Part shown: positions 1-8,501 of the stretch, in pieces | How positions within the stretch are numbered: the first letter of the stretch is position 1 | How the letters are laid out: every line of letters begins with the position of its first letter | Source: Staphylococcus sp. IVB6181 | GTDB taxonomy: Bacteria > Bacillota > Bacilli > Staphylococcales > Staphylococcaceae | Length of the DNA: 64,000 nt | Direction of reading: 5' to 3' | NCBI RefSeq assembly: GCF_025561445.1 | Contig: NZ_CP095096.1 | Coordinates: 2,025,822 to 2,089,821, forward strand | Notes under the pieces: model-generated | What the model was told of the DNA's origin: nothing | What the model saw: only the letters and a program-made list of their open reading frames with translations | The model's database searches: none | Position numbers and translations under genes: made by a program

Positions 1-902
1 TGAAATTTAATGAACGCGTGATCTTTCCATTCATCATTGCGAGTGGTTTTATCGCAGATACAACTTCTCTGCCTTTAATCGTCAGCAACTTAGTCAACAT
101 CGTCTCGGCTGATTATTTCAATATTAGTTTCTTAGAATACTTTGCGCATATGATAATCCCTAACCTTTTCTCATTATTCGCAAGTATCATCGTGTTATAC
201 ATTTATTTTAAAAAAGCGATACCCAAGCATTTTGATGCTGCACAGCTGAAAATACCTGATTCTGCGATTAAAGATCATCGCTTATTCCGTATCAGCTGGA
301 TTGTCTTAGGTGTCTTGCTGGCAGGCTATGTCATTGGAGAATTACTTCATATTCCTGTTTCATTTATCGCAGGCTTAATCGCAATTATCTTCTTATTGCT
401 GGCTAAACAATCTAGTGCTGTACACACACGCAGCGTTATTAAAGGCGCACCATGGAACATTGTAATCTTTTCTATCGGTATGTACCTTGTAGTATTCGGA
501 TTAAAAAATGCAGGGATTACGTCTTTATTAGCGGATATGATCAACCAATTTTCACAACACGGCCTGTTCTCAAGTATTTTAGGTATGGGCTTTTTATCTG
601 CTATCCTTTCAGCAATTATGAACAATATGCCTACTGTGATGATTGATGCGATTGCGATTAATCAAGCACATGCGGCAGGCATCATTAAAGAAGGCTTGAT
701 TTATGCGAATGTGATAGGTTCTGACTTAGGTCCTAAGATCACCCCTATCGGTTCGCTGGCAACATTATTGTGGTTACATGTGTTATCTCAAAAAGGAATA
801 AAAATATCATGGGGTACCTACTTTAAAACGGGTATTGTAATAACCATTCCAGTGTTATTTATCACGTTAGTCGGATTATATTTATCTTTATTACTTATTT
901 AG
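1..902 (+). CDS. arsB: Arsenite efflux pump ArsB, C-terminal part (cut by window edge)
   Basis: The reading frame is open from the first bases (codons in frame from base 3), so the N-terminal part lies outside the window. About 300 residues are visible, against roughly 430 for full-length ArsB. The stretch [18 protein letters not shown] is a strongly conserved ArsB segment, and the rest is a run of hydrophobic membrane helices. ArsB is the inner-membrane As(III)/Sb(III) carrier that expels arsenite. arsC follows after 13 bp, so the two are almost certainly one operon, with arsR expected just left of the window. The GTG at 18 is an internal codon, not a start. Confidence 0.93.
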   Translation, partial: KFNERVIFPFIIASGFIADTTSLPLIVSNLVNIVSADYFNISFLEYFAHMIIPNLFSLFASIIVLYIYFKKAIPKHFDAAQLKIPDSAIKDHRLFRISWIVLGVLLAGYVIGELLHIPVSFIAGLIAIIFLLLAKQSSAVHTRSVIKGAPWNIVIFSIGMYLVVFGLKNAGITSLLADMINQFSQHGLFSSILGMGFLSAILSAIMNNMPTVMIDAIAINQAHAAGIIKEGLIYANVIGSDLGPKITPIGSLATLLWLHVLSQKGIKISWGTYFKTGIVITIPVLFITLVGLYLSLLLI

Positions 903-918
903 AAAAGAGGACAAAATG

Positions 919-1320
919 ATGGAAAAACCAATTATTTATTTTGTATGTACAGGCAATGCTTGTCGAAGCCAAATGGCAGAAGGTTTTGGAAAGAAATTTT
1001 TAGGTGACGCTTGGGAAGTTGTTTCAGGCGGTATTGAAGCACATGGTGTCAATCCGCTTGCGGTTAAAGCTATGGATGAAATCGGTATTGATATCAGCAA
1101 GCAAACCTCTGATAAAATCGATACTGATTTATATGCTAAAGCAAAATTAGTCGTAACTTTATGCAATCATGCGGATGCGAATTGCCCTGTTGTCCCCCAA
1201 AACGTTACTAAAGTCCATTGGGGCTTTGAAGACCCAGCAGGTAAAGACTGGTCTGTCTTTCAGGATGTGAGAGACCAAATCGGCGAAAGAATTTTACAAT
1301 TTAAAGATACTGGCCAATAA
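919..1320 (+). CDS. arsC: Arsenate reductase, thioredoxin-coupled type
   Basis: Reduces arsenate to arsenite in the cytoplasm so that ArsB can export it; this family recycles through thioredoxin. Two ATGs are in tandem at 916 and 919. I choose 919 because GAGG at 907-910 is then 8 nt away, and because the catalytic cysteines then number C10, C82 and C89 exactly as in the plasmid pI258 ArsC. The phosphatase-like P-loop CTGNACRS starts at C10, and C82/C89 lie in [12 protein letters not shown]. At 133 aa the length is normal for the family. It is the last gene of the arsB-arsC transcript and is followed directly by a terminator. Confidence 0.96.
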   Translation: MEKPIIYFVCTGNACRSQMAEGFGKKFLGDAWEVVSGGIEAHGVNPLAVKAMDEIGIDISKQTSDKIDTDLYAKAKLVVTLCNHADANCPVVPQNVTKVHWGFEDPAGKDWSVFQDVRDQIGERILQFKDTGQ

Positions 1321-1338
1321 TGTACGATAATAAATAAA

Positions 1339-1370
1339 ACACCTCGGAGAAAATTCCGAGGTGTTTCTTA
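1339..1370. terminator. Bidirectional terminator between arsC and lacG
   Basis: A 10-bp perfect stem (1339-1348 with 1355-1364, ACACCTCGGA arms) has a T-rich run after it and an A-rich run (AAATAAAA) before it. It can therefore end both the rightward arsBC transcript and the leftward lac transcript. Confidence 0.85.
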
Positions 1371-1377
1371 CTTTCCA

Positions 1378-2784
1378 TTACTTACCATAAATATCTTCAG
1401 ATAATTGTTTATACCATTTCGCACTGTCTTTAACATAACGTTTTTGCGTTTCGAAATCGATATAGAATAAACCATAACGTTTATTGTATCCGTTTGACCA
1501 GCTGAACATATCTTGTAATGACCAGATGAAGTAACCTTTTACGTTAATGCCGTCCGCATAAGCACGTTCGATTGCTTCGATATGTTGTCTTACATAATCA
1601 ATACTTTCGTCATCATGTACTTCGCCATTGTCTTCAAGTACATCTTTATAGCCTAAGCCGTTTTCTGTAACGTAGATTTTTTTGTAGTTCGGATAGTCGT
1701 TTTTAACACGTTCCATCATGTCGTACAAGCCTTCAGGATAAATGTACCAATCCCAGTCATTTGTAGGAATCGCTTCGTTTTTAACTACTTCGCCGATACC
1801 TTTAACACGGAAGACTGAAGTACCTTTATCACCTGTACCATTATGATGAATATAGCTTTCTTCGTTATGGTATTTGATCCAGTTGCTTTGATAGTAGTTA
1901 ATACCTAAGAAATCAAGTTGCGGTGCTGCTTTTTTGATATCTTCTAATTCTTCTTTGCGAATGTCTAATTTATCAAATTCTTCTCCTAAGATTTCTTTCA
2001 CTACAGTTAATTTAGCTGGTGTGTAGTATCCTAAGAAAGTACCATCTAACATGAAACCATTCATAAAGATATCATGTTTGTAAGCAGCGATTTGATTTAA
2101 TGGTTGATCATCGATGCTGTAAAATTGAGTTAATGCATGTACTAAACCGATTTCACCTTCATAGCCTTTTGATTTGAATAAGTTCACGATACGGCTATGT
2201 GCAGCGATTTGGTTGTGTTGTGCTTGTAAACATTTTAAAGTGTTGTATTGTTCACCAGGAGGGAAAGCACCTGTAATATATTGGCCTTGAACATACGCGA
2301 TTGGTTCATTGATAGTAATCCAATATTTTACGACATCGTTGTATTCATCGAATACAAGCTCTGCATAGCGTTCAAATGCATTAATTTGATCTTTGTTTAA
2401 CCAGTCACCTTTTTCAAATAGTGTTTCTGGAGTATCAAAGTGATGAAGTGTAACAAACGGTTCGATGTCGTATTTACGGCAAGTTTCAAACACTTTGCGA
2501 TAATAGTCTAAACCTTTTTGATTTACTTCACCTGTGCCATCAGGGATGATACGTGACCATGCAATTGAAATACGAATGGCTTTAATACCGTATTCTGATG
2601 CTAATTTGATATCTTCTTCATAACGATTGTAAAAGTCGCTAGCTGGGTCTGGTGAAAAACGACCTTGTTTTTCTAAAAATCCATCCCATAATACACGGCC
2701 TTTACCGTCCACAGTACTTGAACCTTCAACTTGATATGCTGCAGTTGCGGCACCTAATACAAAGTCTTTAGGTAATTTACTCAT
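1378..2784 (-). CDS. lacG: 6-phospho-beta-galactosidase
   Basis: Glycoside hydrolase family 1 enzyme that cleaves lactose-6-phosphate into galactose-6-phosphate and glucose after PTS uptake. At 468 aa it is the length of other LacG proteins. The acid/base glutamate is E160 in TINE-P and the nucleophile is E374 in VTENGLGY. The phosphate-binding segment SNGYNKRYG (S430, K435, Y437) marks the 6-phospho-galactoside branch. A clean RBS (AAGGAG) precedes the ATG. It is the third gene of the lacF-lacE-lacG set and the only one of the three still intact, so its substrate supply depends on another PTS if it is used at all. Confidence 0.93.
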   Translation of the reverse strand: MSKLPKDFVLGAATAAYQVEGSSTVDGKGRVLWDGFLEKQGRFSPDPASDFYNRYEEDIKLASEYGIKAIRISIAWSRIIPDGTGEVNQKGLDYYRKVFETCRKYDIEPFVTLHHFDTPETLFEKGDWLNKDQINAFERYAELVFDEYNDVVKYWITINEPIAYVQGQYITGAFPPGEQYNTLKCLQAQHNQIAAHSRIVNLFKSKGYEGEIGLVHALTQFYSIDDQPLNQIAAYKHDIFMNGFMLDGTFLGYYTPAKLTVVKEILGEEFDKLDIRKEELEDIKKAAPQLDFLGINYYQSNWIKYHNEESYIHHNGTGDKGTSVFRVKGIGEVVKNEAIPTNDWDWYIYPEGLYDMMERVKNDYPNYKKIYVTENGLGYKDVLEDNGEVHDDESIDYVRQHIEAIERAYADGINVKGYFIWSLQDMFSWSNGYNKRYGLFYIDFETQKRYVKDSAKWYKQLSEDIYGK

Positions 2785-2832
2785 TAAACTGTCTCCTTTT
2801 TAGTTAATTAATATCTTCAATATTACTAATTA

Positions 2833-2904
2833 CATCACACACAAATGGAGCCCCTTGCCGCTTATGAAAATTCAAAGATGTCGTGTGTGATGCAACAAGG
2901 GGCT
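2833..2904 (-). other. Interleaved inverted repeats between lacE and lacG (pseudoknot-like)
   Basis: Two perfect complements interlock. CATCACACAC at 2833-2842 pairs with GTGTGTGATG at 2883-2892 (10 bp), and AGCCCCTTG at 2849-2857 pairs with CAAGGGGCT at 2896-2904 (9 bp). Because the arms alternate, the RNA can form either stem, or both as an H-type pseudoknot. Neither stem is followed by a U-tract, so neither is a standard terminator. The position in the lacE-lacG gap suggests a role in differential expression or mRNA processing; that role is inference. Confidence 0.6.
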
Positions 2905-2929
2905 GAGATGTGTGGATTAACTAAGTTGC

Positions 2930-4633
2930 TTAGTTTTTGCTTTCTTCATTGTTTTCATTGATTTTTTCGAAAATCAATTTCATTGCGCCTTCTCCGTCTC
3001 GAGTCAAGCCAATGTATTGTTTACCTGTTGTCGGTACTAATACTGCACCGTATTGATCAGTATATTTTCTCATTTCATCTTTCATCGCATCCATTTGAGG
3101 AGCTAAGATGACGATATCCATATCTTTAATTAAGTCCATATCTTGACCATAAGCACGTGCTGTAGCTTCTAAAGGAATGTCGTTATCTTTCGCATATTTG
3201 TTCAAGCTGTTTGCTAAGATACCGCTTGTTCCGCCGCCGGCACATACAACTAAAACGTTTGTATGATCACGTGTTTTGAAATCTTCTGCGCTCACTACAG
3301 GTTCAACTGAAGCTGCTGTTGCAGTACCGCCGCCTGCAGTTGCTGCTGCAGCTTTTTGCAATTCAATTTCATGTTCTTCGTCAAGTTTTAATTTATCGTA
3401 TGCTTTGATGAATGGGAACCAGATTGTAAAGTCTAATACTAATACAATCGCGATTAATAATAATGACAATACAGAGAAGTTAGATGCCATATAGATACCG
3501 ATTGGACCTGGTGTAGGCCATGGTAAGAAGTGCATAAATCCGTTCATTCCAAGATTATCTACAAAGAATTATAAAATCCAAGAGTTTAAAATAGGTGTAA
3601 TAATGAATGGAACCATGAACACTGGGTTCAAGATGATTGGTGCACCGAATAATAATGGTTCGTTAACGGCGAATGTAGTCGGGATAACCGAAGCTTTACC
3701 CACCGCTTTCAACTCTGGCGATTTACATAGGAATATAAAGATGTATGGCACTAATAGTGTTGCACCAGTACCACCGATCAATGCTACGAAATCTTGAGTA
3801 GATTGTGTCAATGCATAATGCGCATGTTCGCCTGCTCTGAATAAACGTAAGTTTTCTACTTGGTTGTTGTACATAATCGCGATAACTGCAGGACCTACTA
3901 CAGAAGGACCATGTACCCCGATAAACCAGAAGAACGCCATAAATCCAAAGATAATCGCAAATCCGATAAAACCATTGGCTGCTCTGAATAATGGAGATAA
4001 CAAGTTAGTTACCAATTCTGCAGTGTTACCTTTAGTTAAGGCACGTACTACAATGTCCACGATCCAGAAGAATGTTACTGATAATGCAAAAGGAATCATG
4101 TCTTTAAATGCTTGCGCAATGTTACCTGGAACTTGCGGAGGCATTTTGATTGTAATATTTCTACCAATACTGAATTTATAGATATTAGGTGCGATAAATG
4201 CGACTAAGAATGCTGCGATTAATCCTTTAGTCCCTAATAAATCGATGCTGATACCATCTTTGATTGGTTTAACAGCTAAAATTAATAATGAAGCTTCAGC
4301 TGCTACGAATGTTGAAATTACGTTGATTTGGTTCGTTTTAGGTAATTTCAAGTTTCTATTGTCGGTAAGTGATTTAGTTACAGTACCCGCCATAAAGACG
4401 GCTAACATACCCATCGTGAAGTTATAAACTTTCATGATGATGTCTTCAATGTGTTTTGGCCAGTGGAATCCCCATACGTTTGGTACATAAGCTACCAAGA
4501 TAAATAGAGATGAGAATAAAACGACTGGCATTAAAGCTACGAAACCATCACGGATTGCAGATAAGTACGGGTTAGATGCAATCTTTTCGAAGAAAGGTTT
4601 CATTTTTTCAATCATTTTGATAATTCTATTCAT
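2930..4633 (-). pseudogene. lacE: Lactose PTS EIICB component, broken by an in-frame stop
   Basis: LacE normally imports and phosphorylates lactose, with an N-terminal membrane EIIC domain and a C-terminal EIIB domain. Here the EIIC part runs from 4633 to a TAA at 3569-3571. Reading continues in the same frame through FFVDNLG to a second open stretch (3547-2930) carrying the last EIIC segment (PWPTPGPIG) and the EIIB domain with its phospho-cysteine motif (VVCAGGGTSG). No bases are missing: 354 + 1 + 7 + 205 codons give about 567 residues, the usual length. The position aligns with a lysine codon in the S. aureus protein as I recall it, so AAA to TAA is likely. The ATG at 3547 has no convincing RBS, so a split two-gene arrangement is unlikely. 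Confidence 0.85.
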
Positions 4634-4648
4634 GCTGTCACCTGCTTA

Positions 4649-4979
4649 TTAGTGTTGTAAGTCACGGAGTTGTTCATATAAGTCAATCATGTAGTTTGCT
4701 GCGTCTCTAAGCGCCATTGTAGTCATTAAATGGTCTTGACCGTGTACCATGATAAAACTAATATCAGATGCTTCTCCTGCTGCTTCTTTCGCTAACATTT
4801 TGTGTTTGTTCTTTGTGTGCTTCAGTAATAAAGTTGTTGGCTTCAACAATATGTTGACGTGCTTGATCGAAGTTATTTTCTTTTGCAGCAGCTAAAGCCG
4901 CCATAACTTCTCTACGTGCATCACCTGCAATCGCAACGATTGTGAAGCCAATCATCATGTTTTCTTCTTTATTGCTCAT
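4649..4979 (-). pseudogene. lacF: Lactose PTS EIIA component, frameshifted
   Basis: The 5' part from the ATG at 4979 encodes the LacF N-terminus (IGFTIVAIAGDAR, then EAHKEQT), then shifts out of frame and ends at 4764. The 3' part in another frame encodes LAKEAAGEASDISF and the phospho-histidine segment MVHGQDHLMTT, ending at 4649. Removing one A from the AAAA run near 4797-4800 restores a continuous 109-residue protein, the normal LacF size. A good RBS (GGGGGA) precedes the start. It lies 15 bp upstream of lacE. With lacE also broken, this lactose PTS should be inactive unless one or both lesions are sequence errors. Confidence 0.85.
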
Positions 4980-5067
4980 GGTGTTTCCCCCTTAAGATGT
5001 AATAAAAAGTAAGTTAATAAATATCAACGCCACCGAAACAATCAAACACTCTTTTAATCATCGCAGC

Positions 5068-5134
5068 ACGAACGTTCGTTATTGTTCGTTTTTGTTCACA
5101 ATAATAATGTAGCTTTTTTACTCGTTCTAGTCAA
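5068..5134 (-). promoter_or_regulatory. Promoter and operator-like repeats of the lac locus
   Basis: On the minus strand a sigma-A type promoter is visible: TTGACT (5129-5134), a 17-bp spacer, TACATT (5106-5111). Directly downstream, over the expected start site, lie repeated AACGAAC/GAACAA units (5068-5099) including the perfect 12-bp palindrome ACGAACGTTCGT (5068-5079). Repeats at this place fit repressor binding, for example by a DeoR-family LacR; no regulator gene is in the window, so the identity of the repressor is inference. Confidence 0.6.
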
Positions 5135-5246
5135 TTCTAATTTTAAAAAATATAGTGGTTTCAAGTGATTTATGACAAATAAGACACATAATCATCATAA
5201 AATTGGCAGCGCTTTAATAAATTAAATGTATTCCCTTTCATCAACG

Positions 5247-5276
5247 CAAAAAAAGACTGCCTAGTTATCTAGGCAG
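5247..5276 (-). terminator. Terminator of the PepSY lipoprotein gene
   Basis: CTGCCTAG (5257-5264) pairs with CTAGGCAG (5269-5276) around a 4-nt loop. On the minus strand the stem is followed by a run of eight T, directly after the stop codon of the lipoprotein gene. Confidence 0.85.
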
Positions 5277-5293
5277 CCACCATACAAAAAAGA

Positions 5294-5908
5294 TTAGTCA
5301 TCTTTTTCTTGTTTTAAAATTTTAGCTGTTTTTGCATCAAAACTGAATTCTTGTTTTTCATTTCCTTTTTGTAAGTCTACATCATAAACGAATTTGCCTT
5401 CATCATCATCTTTAGATAGTGACCATTCGTGAATGTCGCCGTTAAATTGATCTTGGGCTTTTTTGATGATTTCTTCATAAGACTTGTAGTCTTTATATTC
5501 GAATGATTTGTTTTTATCATAGTCATCTTCTTTTTCAGTTGATTTATTGATGACTTTGTTGTTTTTGCTGTCGACTATAACTTCAGCTTCTTCACCTTGT
5601 TTTTGCAAGTCGATTTTATAAGCCCATTTGCCCTGTTCTTTTTCAAATGAGATTTCTTTTAACTCGCCGTCATATTCTTTCTTAGCAGTTTTGATTGCTT
5701 CTTCAGGCTTGATTTTAATATCTTCTAACTTAACTGTATTGCTGTTTTTACCTGTTTCAGATGTACTAGAAGTATCACCTGATTGTTTTTGGTCAGTATT
5801 CGCTTTTTGTTCTTGATCATTTTTATTTTCGTCGCTTGAGCCGCCTTGGCCGCAAGCCGCAAGTACTAAACCTGATGCTACTAATAATGAAACCATTTTT
5901 TTCTGCAT
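5294..5908 (-). CDS. PepSY-domain lipoprotein
   Basis: A 204-residue predicted lipoprotein. The N-terminus is a short signal peptide ending in the lipobox LVLAAC, so C19 would be lipidated and the protein anchored outside the membrane. Residues 20-58 are a polar, Q/S/T/N-rich spacer. Two PepSY-like repeats follow (about 62-125 and 135-202), each with the pattern of an alpha helix (AIKTAKKEY, IIKKAQDQF) then beta strands ending in a lysine-rich turn. PepSY domains are thought to modulate extracellular proteases or bind ligands near the wall; no precise role can be given. RBS AAGGAGG is strong. It is a single-gene unit with its own terminator. Confidence 0.8.
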   Translation of the reverse strand: MQKKMVSLLVASGLVLAACGQGGSSDENKNDQEQKANTDQKQSGDTSSTSETGKNSNTVKLEDIKIKPEEAIKTAKKEYDGELKEISFEKEQGKWAYKIDLQKQGEEAEVIVDSKNNKVINKSTEKEDDYDKNKSFEYKDYKSYEEIIKKAQDQFNGDIHEWSLSKDDDEGKFVYDVDLQKGNEKQEFSFDAKTAKILKQEKDD

Positions 5909-6023
5909 ATTGATTCCTCCTTATTTTCTTTTACCCTTTTGTAAAGGAATTATTTTGATACCCATTAATAAGTGTCGATATACAATTGCAAATGATATTT
6001 TCACTTATTATTTGAAAAAATGC

Positions 6024-6066
6024 AAAAAACTGTCTCACATCATTGAACACAATTTTGTGAGACAGT
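6024..6066 (-). terminator. Terminator after the FmtA-like pair
   Basis: An 11-bp perfect stem (ACTGTCTCACA at 6029-6039 with 6056-6066) is followed on the minus strand by a T-run. It ends the pgcA-fmtA-fmtA transcript. Confidence 0.85.
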
Positions 6067-6083
6067 CGAAAATTTATATTTTG

Positions 6084-7241
6084 TTATTGTATTGTTTTTC
6101 TAAAAGCAGTAGGGTCAGGCTGATTCAAATAATGCATGAATACTTCTCTCATATAAACTTCATTTTGACCCACTGGTTTTTGGTAATTGGTACCCATTAC
6201 TAAAATATACTCTTTATTAAAATAGCAGGTAAACTGCTGGCTGTAGATTATACCATTCGTTCTGCCGCTTCCGCCATAACTATAAAACCCATAACGATAA
6301 GCATGCGGAAAATCTTTCGTTAAAACTTCATACAGTAAATGATCAGTCACTGATTTAGGAAAAATTTTATTTTCCTGCAACGCAGCTACAAGTTTACCCA
6401 TATCTCGCGGTGCCATGTATAAATTACCTGCACCGTAATATTGGTCCAGATAAGAAGGCGGATCAAGTATTTTAAAGTCATCATACCCCTTCGCCATATA
6501 TGGTTTGAAAGAATTATTATTATAAAAAGCTGTTCGATCTAAATGATACGGTGTCACAAATTTCTCATTAAAATATTCCGCATACGGCTTGTTTACAACA
6601 GCTTCGATGACACGCGCCAATACAATATAATTCGCATCATTATATTGATGTACTCTGAACATATTCGGCTGCAATCCTTGTTCTTGCAGCATATGCACAG
6701 CCCCATCAATACTATGGACACTTGCCTTAGGATGAAACTTTTGAATACCGCTTTGATGCAGCATAAAGTCACGCAGCACTAAAGGTTTCCCTGTTTCAAA
6801 CCAAGGCAGATATTTGGTTACCGGATCATCCATATTGATTTTACCGTCTAATTCAAGCTGTTTGAGCATCATACCTGTCATGAATTTTTGTGCAGATCCG
6901 ATTAAATACATGGAATTCGGATTAGACTTTTTATCGTTAATAAAATCTTGATAGCCGTATCCCCTATCAAACACTAATTCTCCTCTATGAAAGACTGCAA
7001 TATCTCCATTAAACTTAACTTCCTTCAAATATTTATCAAGCTGTTCGTATTGCAGCGTGGGATCTTTAGTCACCGGCTTATAATCTTCAGGAATTTTTGC
7101 TTTTTTAACTGCAGCCGGCGCATCATGCTGCAGTGCACCAAAGTGCCTATGATGTTTCCAATTTAAATAATATGAAATCACAACAGCTATAAGTGCAACT
7201 GCGATTACAAATATCATGATTTTTAAAATTTTTCTATTCAT
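6084..7241 (-). CDS. FmtA-like serine hydrolase (beta-lactamase/PBP fold), copy A
   Basis: A 385-residue protein with one N-terminal membrane anchor (residues 6-26) and an extracellular serine-hydrolase domain. The nucleophile motif SAQK is at 116-119, in the same context (LIGSAQKF) as the S. aureus FmtA methicillin-resistance factor, and YNDANY (200-205) holds the second active-site motif. FmtA is known as a low-affinity PBP-like protein and as a D-alanyl esterase acting on teichoic acids, so wall or teichoic-acid editing is the likely role. It lies 56 bp downstream of a clear paralogue and near pgcA with no terminator between, so the three probably form one transcript. Confidence 0.82.
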   Translation of the reverse strand: MNRKILKIMIFVIAVALIAVVISYYLNWKHHRHFGALQHDAPAAVKKAKIPEDYKPVTKDPTLQYEQLDKYLKEVKFNGDIAVFHRGELVFDRGYGYQDFINDKKSNPNSMYLIGSAQKFMTGMMLKQLELDGKINMDDPVTKYLPWFETGKPLVLRDFMLHQSGIQKFHPKASVHSIDGAVHMLQEQGLQPNMFRVHQYNDANYIVLARVIEAVVNKPYAEYFNEKFVTPYHLDRTAFYNNNSFKPYMAKGYDDFKILDPPSYLDQYYGAGNLYMAPRDMGKLVAALQENKIFPKSVTDHLLYEVLTKDFPHAYRYGFYSYGGSGRTNGIIYSQQFTCYFNKEYILVMGTNYQKPVGQNEVYMREVFMHYLNQPDPTAFRKTIQ

Positions 7242-7297
7242 TACTTTCCTCTTCTGATGATGTATTTTCTAAAGGTGTGAGTACGTACGCAACCATT

Positions 7298-8449
7298 TTA
7301 GATAGATGGCTTTTTATCTAATAGTTTAGTTGGATTAGGTTGATGCAAATCTTTAGTAAAGATTTCAGTCAATAATTTTTCATTGACGTATCTCGGATAT
7401 TGATAATTGGTGCCCATCACTACAACATATTCTTTGTTAAAGTAACTTGTCATTTGATGTCCATAAAACATACCATTGATACGATTACCTGCACCATAAC
7501 TATAAAAGCCGTACCGATACGTACTTGGATAGTCATTAGTTTTAACTTCTTCCAGCATTTTCTGTGTGATGGCAGGTGAGAATATTTTGTTCTCTTGCAG
7601 ATTCACAACTAACTTTGCCATATCTCTTGACGACATAAATAAATTACCTGCACCATAATACTGGTCAAGAAACTTCATTTGCTGTAATTCTCTCTTCACA
7701 TTATAGCCCTTCGCCATATCAGACTCATAATTCTTCTCATTATAAAAAGCAGTTCTTCTTAAGTCATAAGGTTTTCTTAATGTTTCGTTGAAATACTTTG
7801 CGAAAGGTTCTTTCGTGATACTTTGAATGACAGCGGCCAATACGATGTAGTTGCCATCGCTATATAAATGTTTTTTATACATACCTGGTTGAATATCAGC
7901 CTGCTGCAACTCTTTGGCAACATCTTCAATACTATGTGCAGTCGGACTGCCGTTGAATTTCTTCAATCCGCTTCGATGCAGCATAATATCTTTTAAAATC
8001 AAAGGTTTGCTTGTTTTAAACCAAGGCAAGTACTTATCAATCGGATCATTGATATTGACTTTCCCTTCAACTTCTAATTTTTTCAGCATCAAACCTGTTG
8101 TAAATTTTTGTGCTGAACCAATGAGATACATTGAATTCGGTGACGTCGGCTTCATAGCTTCAAAATCTTGATAACCGTAAGATTGGTCCATCACCAACTT
8201 TCCTTTGTGATAGATGGTGATGTTCCCGTTGAAATGCTGCTGCTTTAAATAACGATCTACGTTTTGATACGCAGCGTTAGAGTCCATTACTTTTTGATAG
8301 CCATGTGAAGACTTATTTTCCGCCGCAACGGTCGGCTGCTTCATGCTGTACCTGTTTTGGTAACGCCAATTCAAAAAGTATGAAAATCCTGCCGCTAATA
8401 TCGCCACTGCAATTATAAACACAATGCTATGTTTTGCTTTGTTTTTCAT
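7298..8449 (-). CDS. FmtA-like serine hydrolase (beta-lactamase/PBP fold), copy B
   Basis: A 383-residue paralogue of the next gene downstream, with the same plan: N-terminal membrane anchor (about 8-26), a spacer, then the hydrolase domain with SAQK at 112-115, the downstream YSDGNY motif, and DQYYGAGNLFM near the C-terminal half. The sequences agree along their whole length but differ at many positions, so the duplication is old. A good RBS (GAGGAAA) precedes the ATG, and pgcA ends 52 bp upstream with no visible terminator. The expected role is modification of peptidoglycan or teichoic acid on the outer face of the membrane; the split of work between the two copies is unknown. Confidence 0.82.
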   Translation of the reverse strand: MKNKAKHSIVFIIAVAILAAGFSYFLNWRYQNRYSMKQPTVAAENKSSHGYQKVMDSNAAYQNVDRYLKQQHFNGNITIYHKGKLVMDQSYGYQDFEAMKPTSPNSMYLIGSAQKFTTGLMLKKLEVEGKVNINDPIDKYLPWFKTSKPLILKDIMLHRSGLKKFNGSPTAHSIEDVAKELQQADIQPGMYKKHLYSDGNYIVLAAVIQSITKEPFAKYFNETLRKPYDLRRTAFYNEKNYESDMAKGYNVKRELQQMKFLDQYYGAGNLFMSSRDMAKLVVNLQENKIFSPAITQKMLEEVKTNDYPSTYRYGFYSYGAGNRINGMFYGHQMTSYFNKEYVVVMGTNYQYPRYVNEKLLTEIFTKDLHQPNPTKLLDKKPSI

Positions 8450-8501
8450 TATTTTCCTCTTTTATCGTGGGTTCTTTCTTGATAGTTTATTTGAATGGTA
8501 C

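Noticed and set aside
2930..3547. Separate EIIB gene downstream of a short EIIC gene
   Set aside because: The frame continues through the stop, the ATG at 3547 lies inside the conserved last part of EIIC, and no RBS precedes it. A nonsense-broken lacE explains it better.
5204..5217. Possible cre site upstream of the lac promoter (TGGCAGCGCTTTAA)
   Set aside because: It misses several consensus positions and lies about 70 bp upstream of the -35, a poor place for repression.
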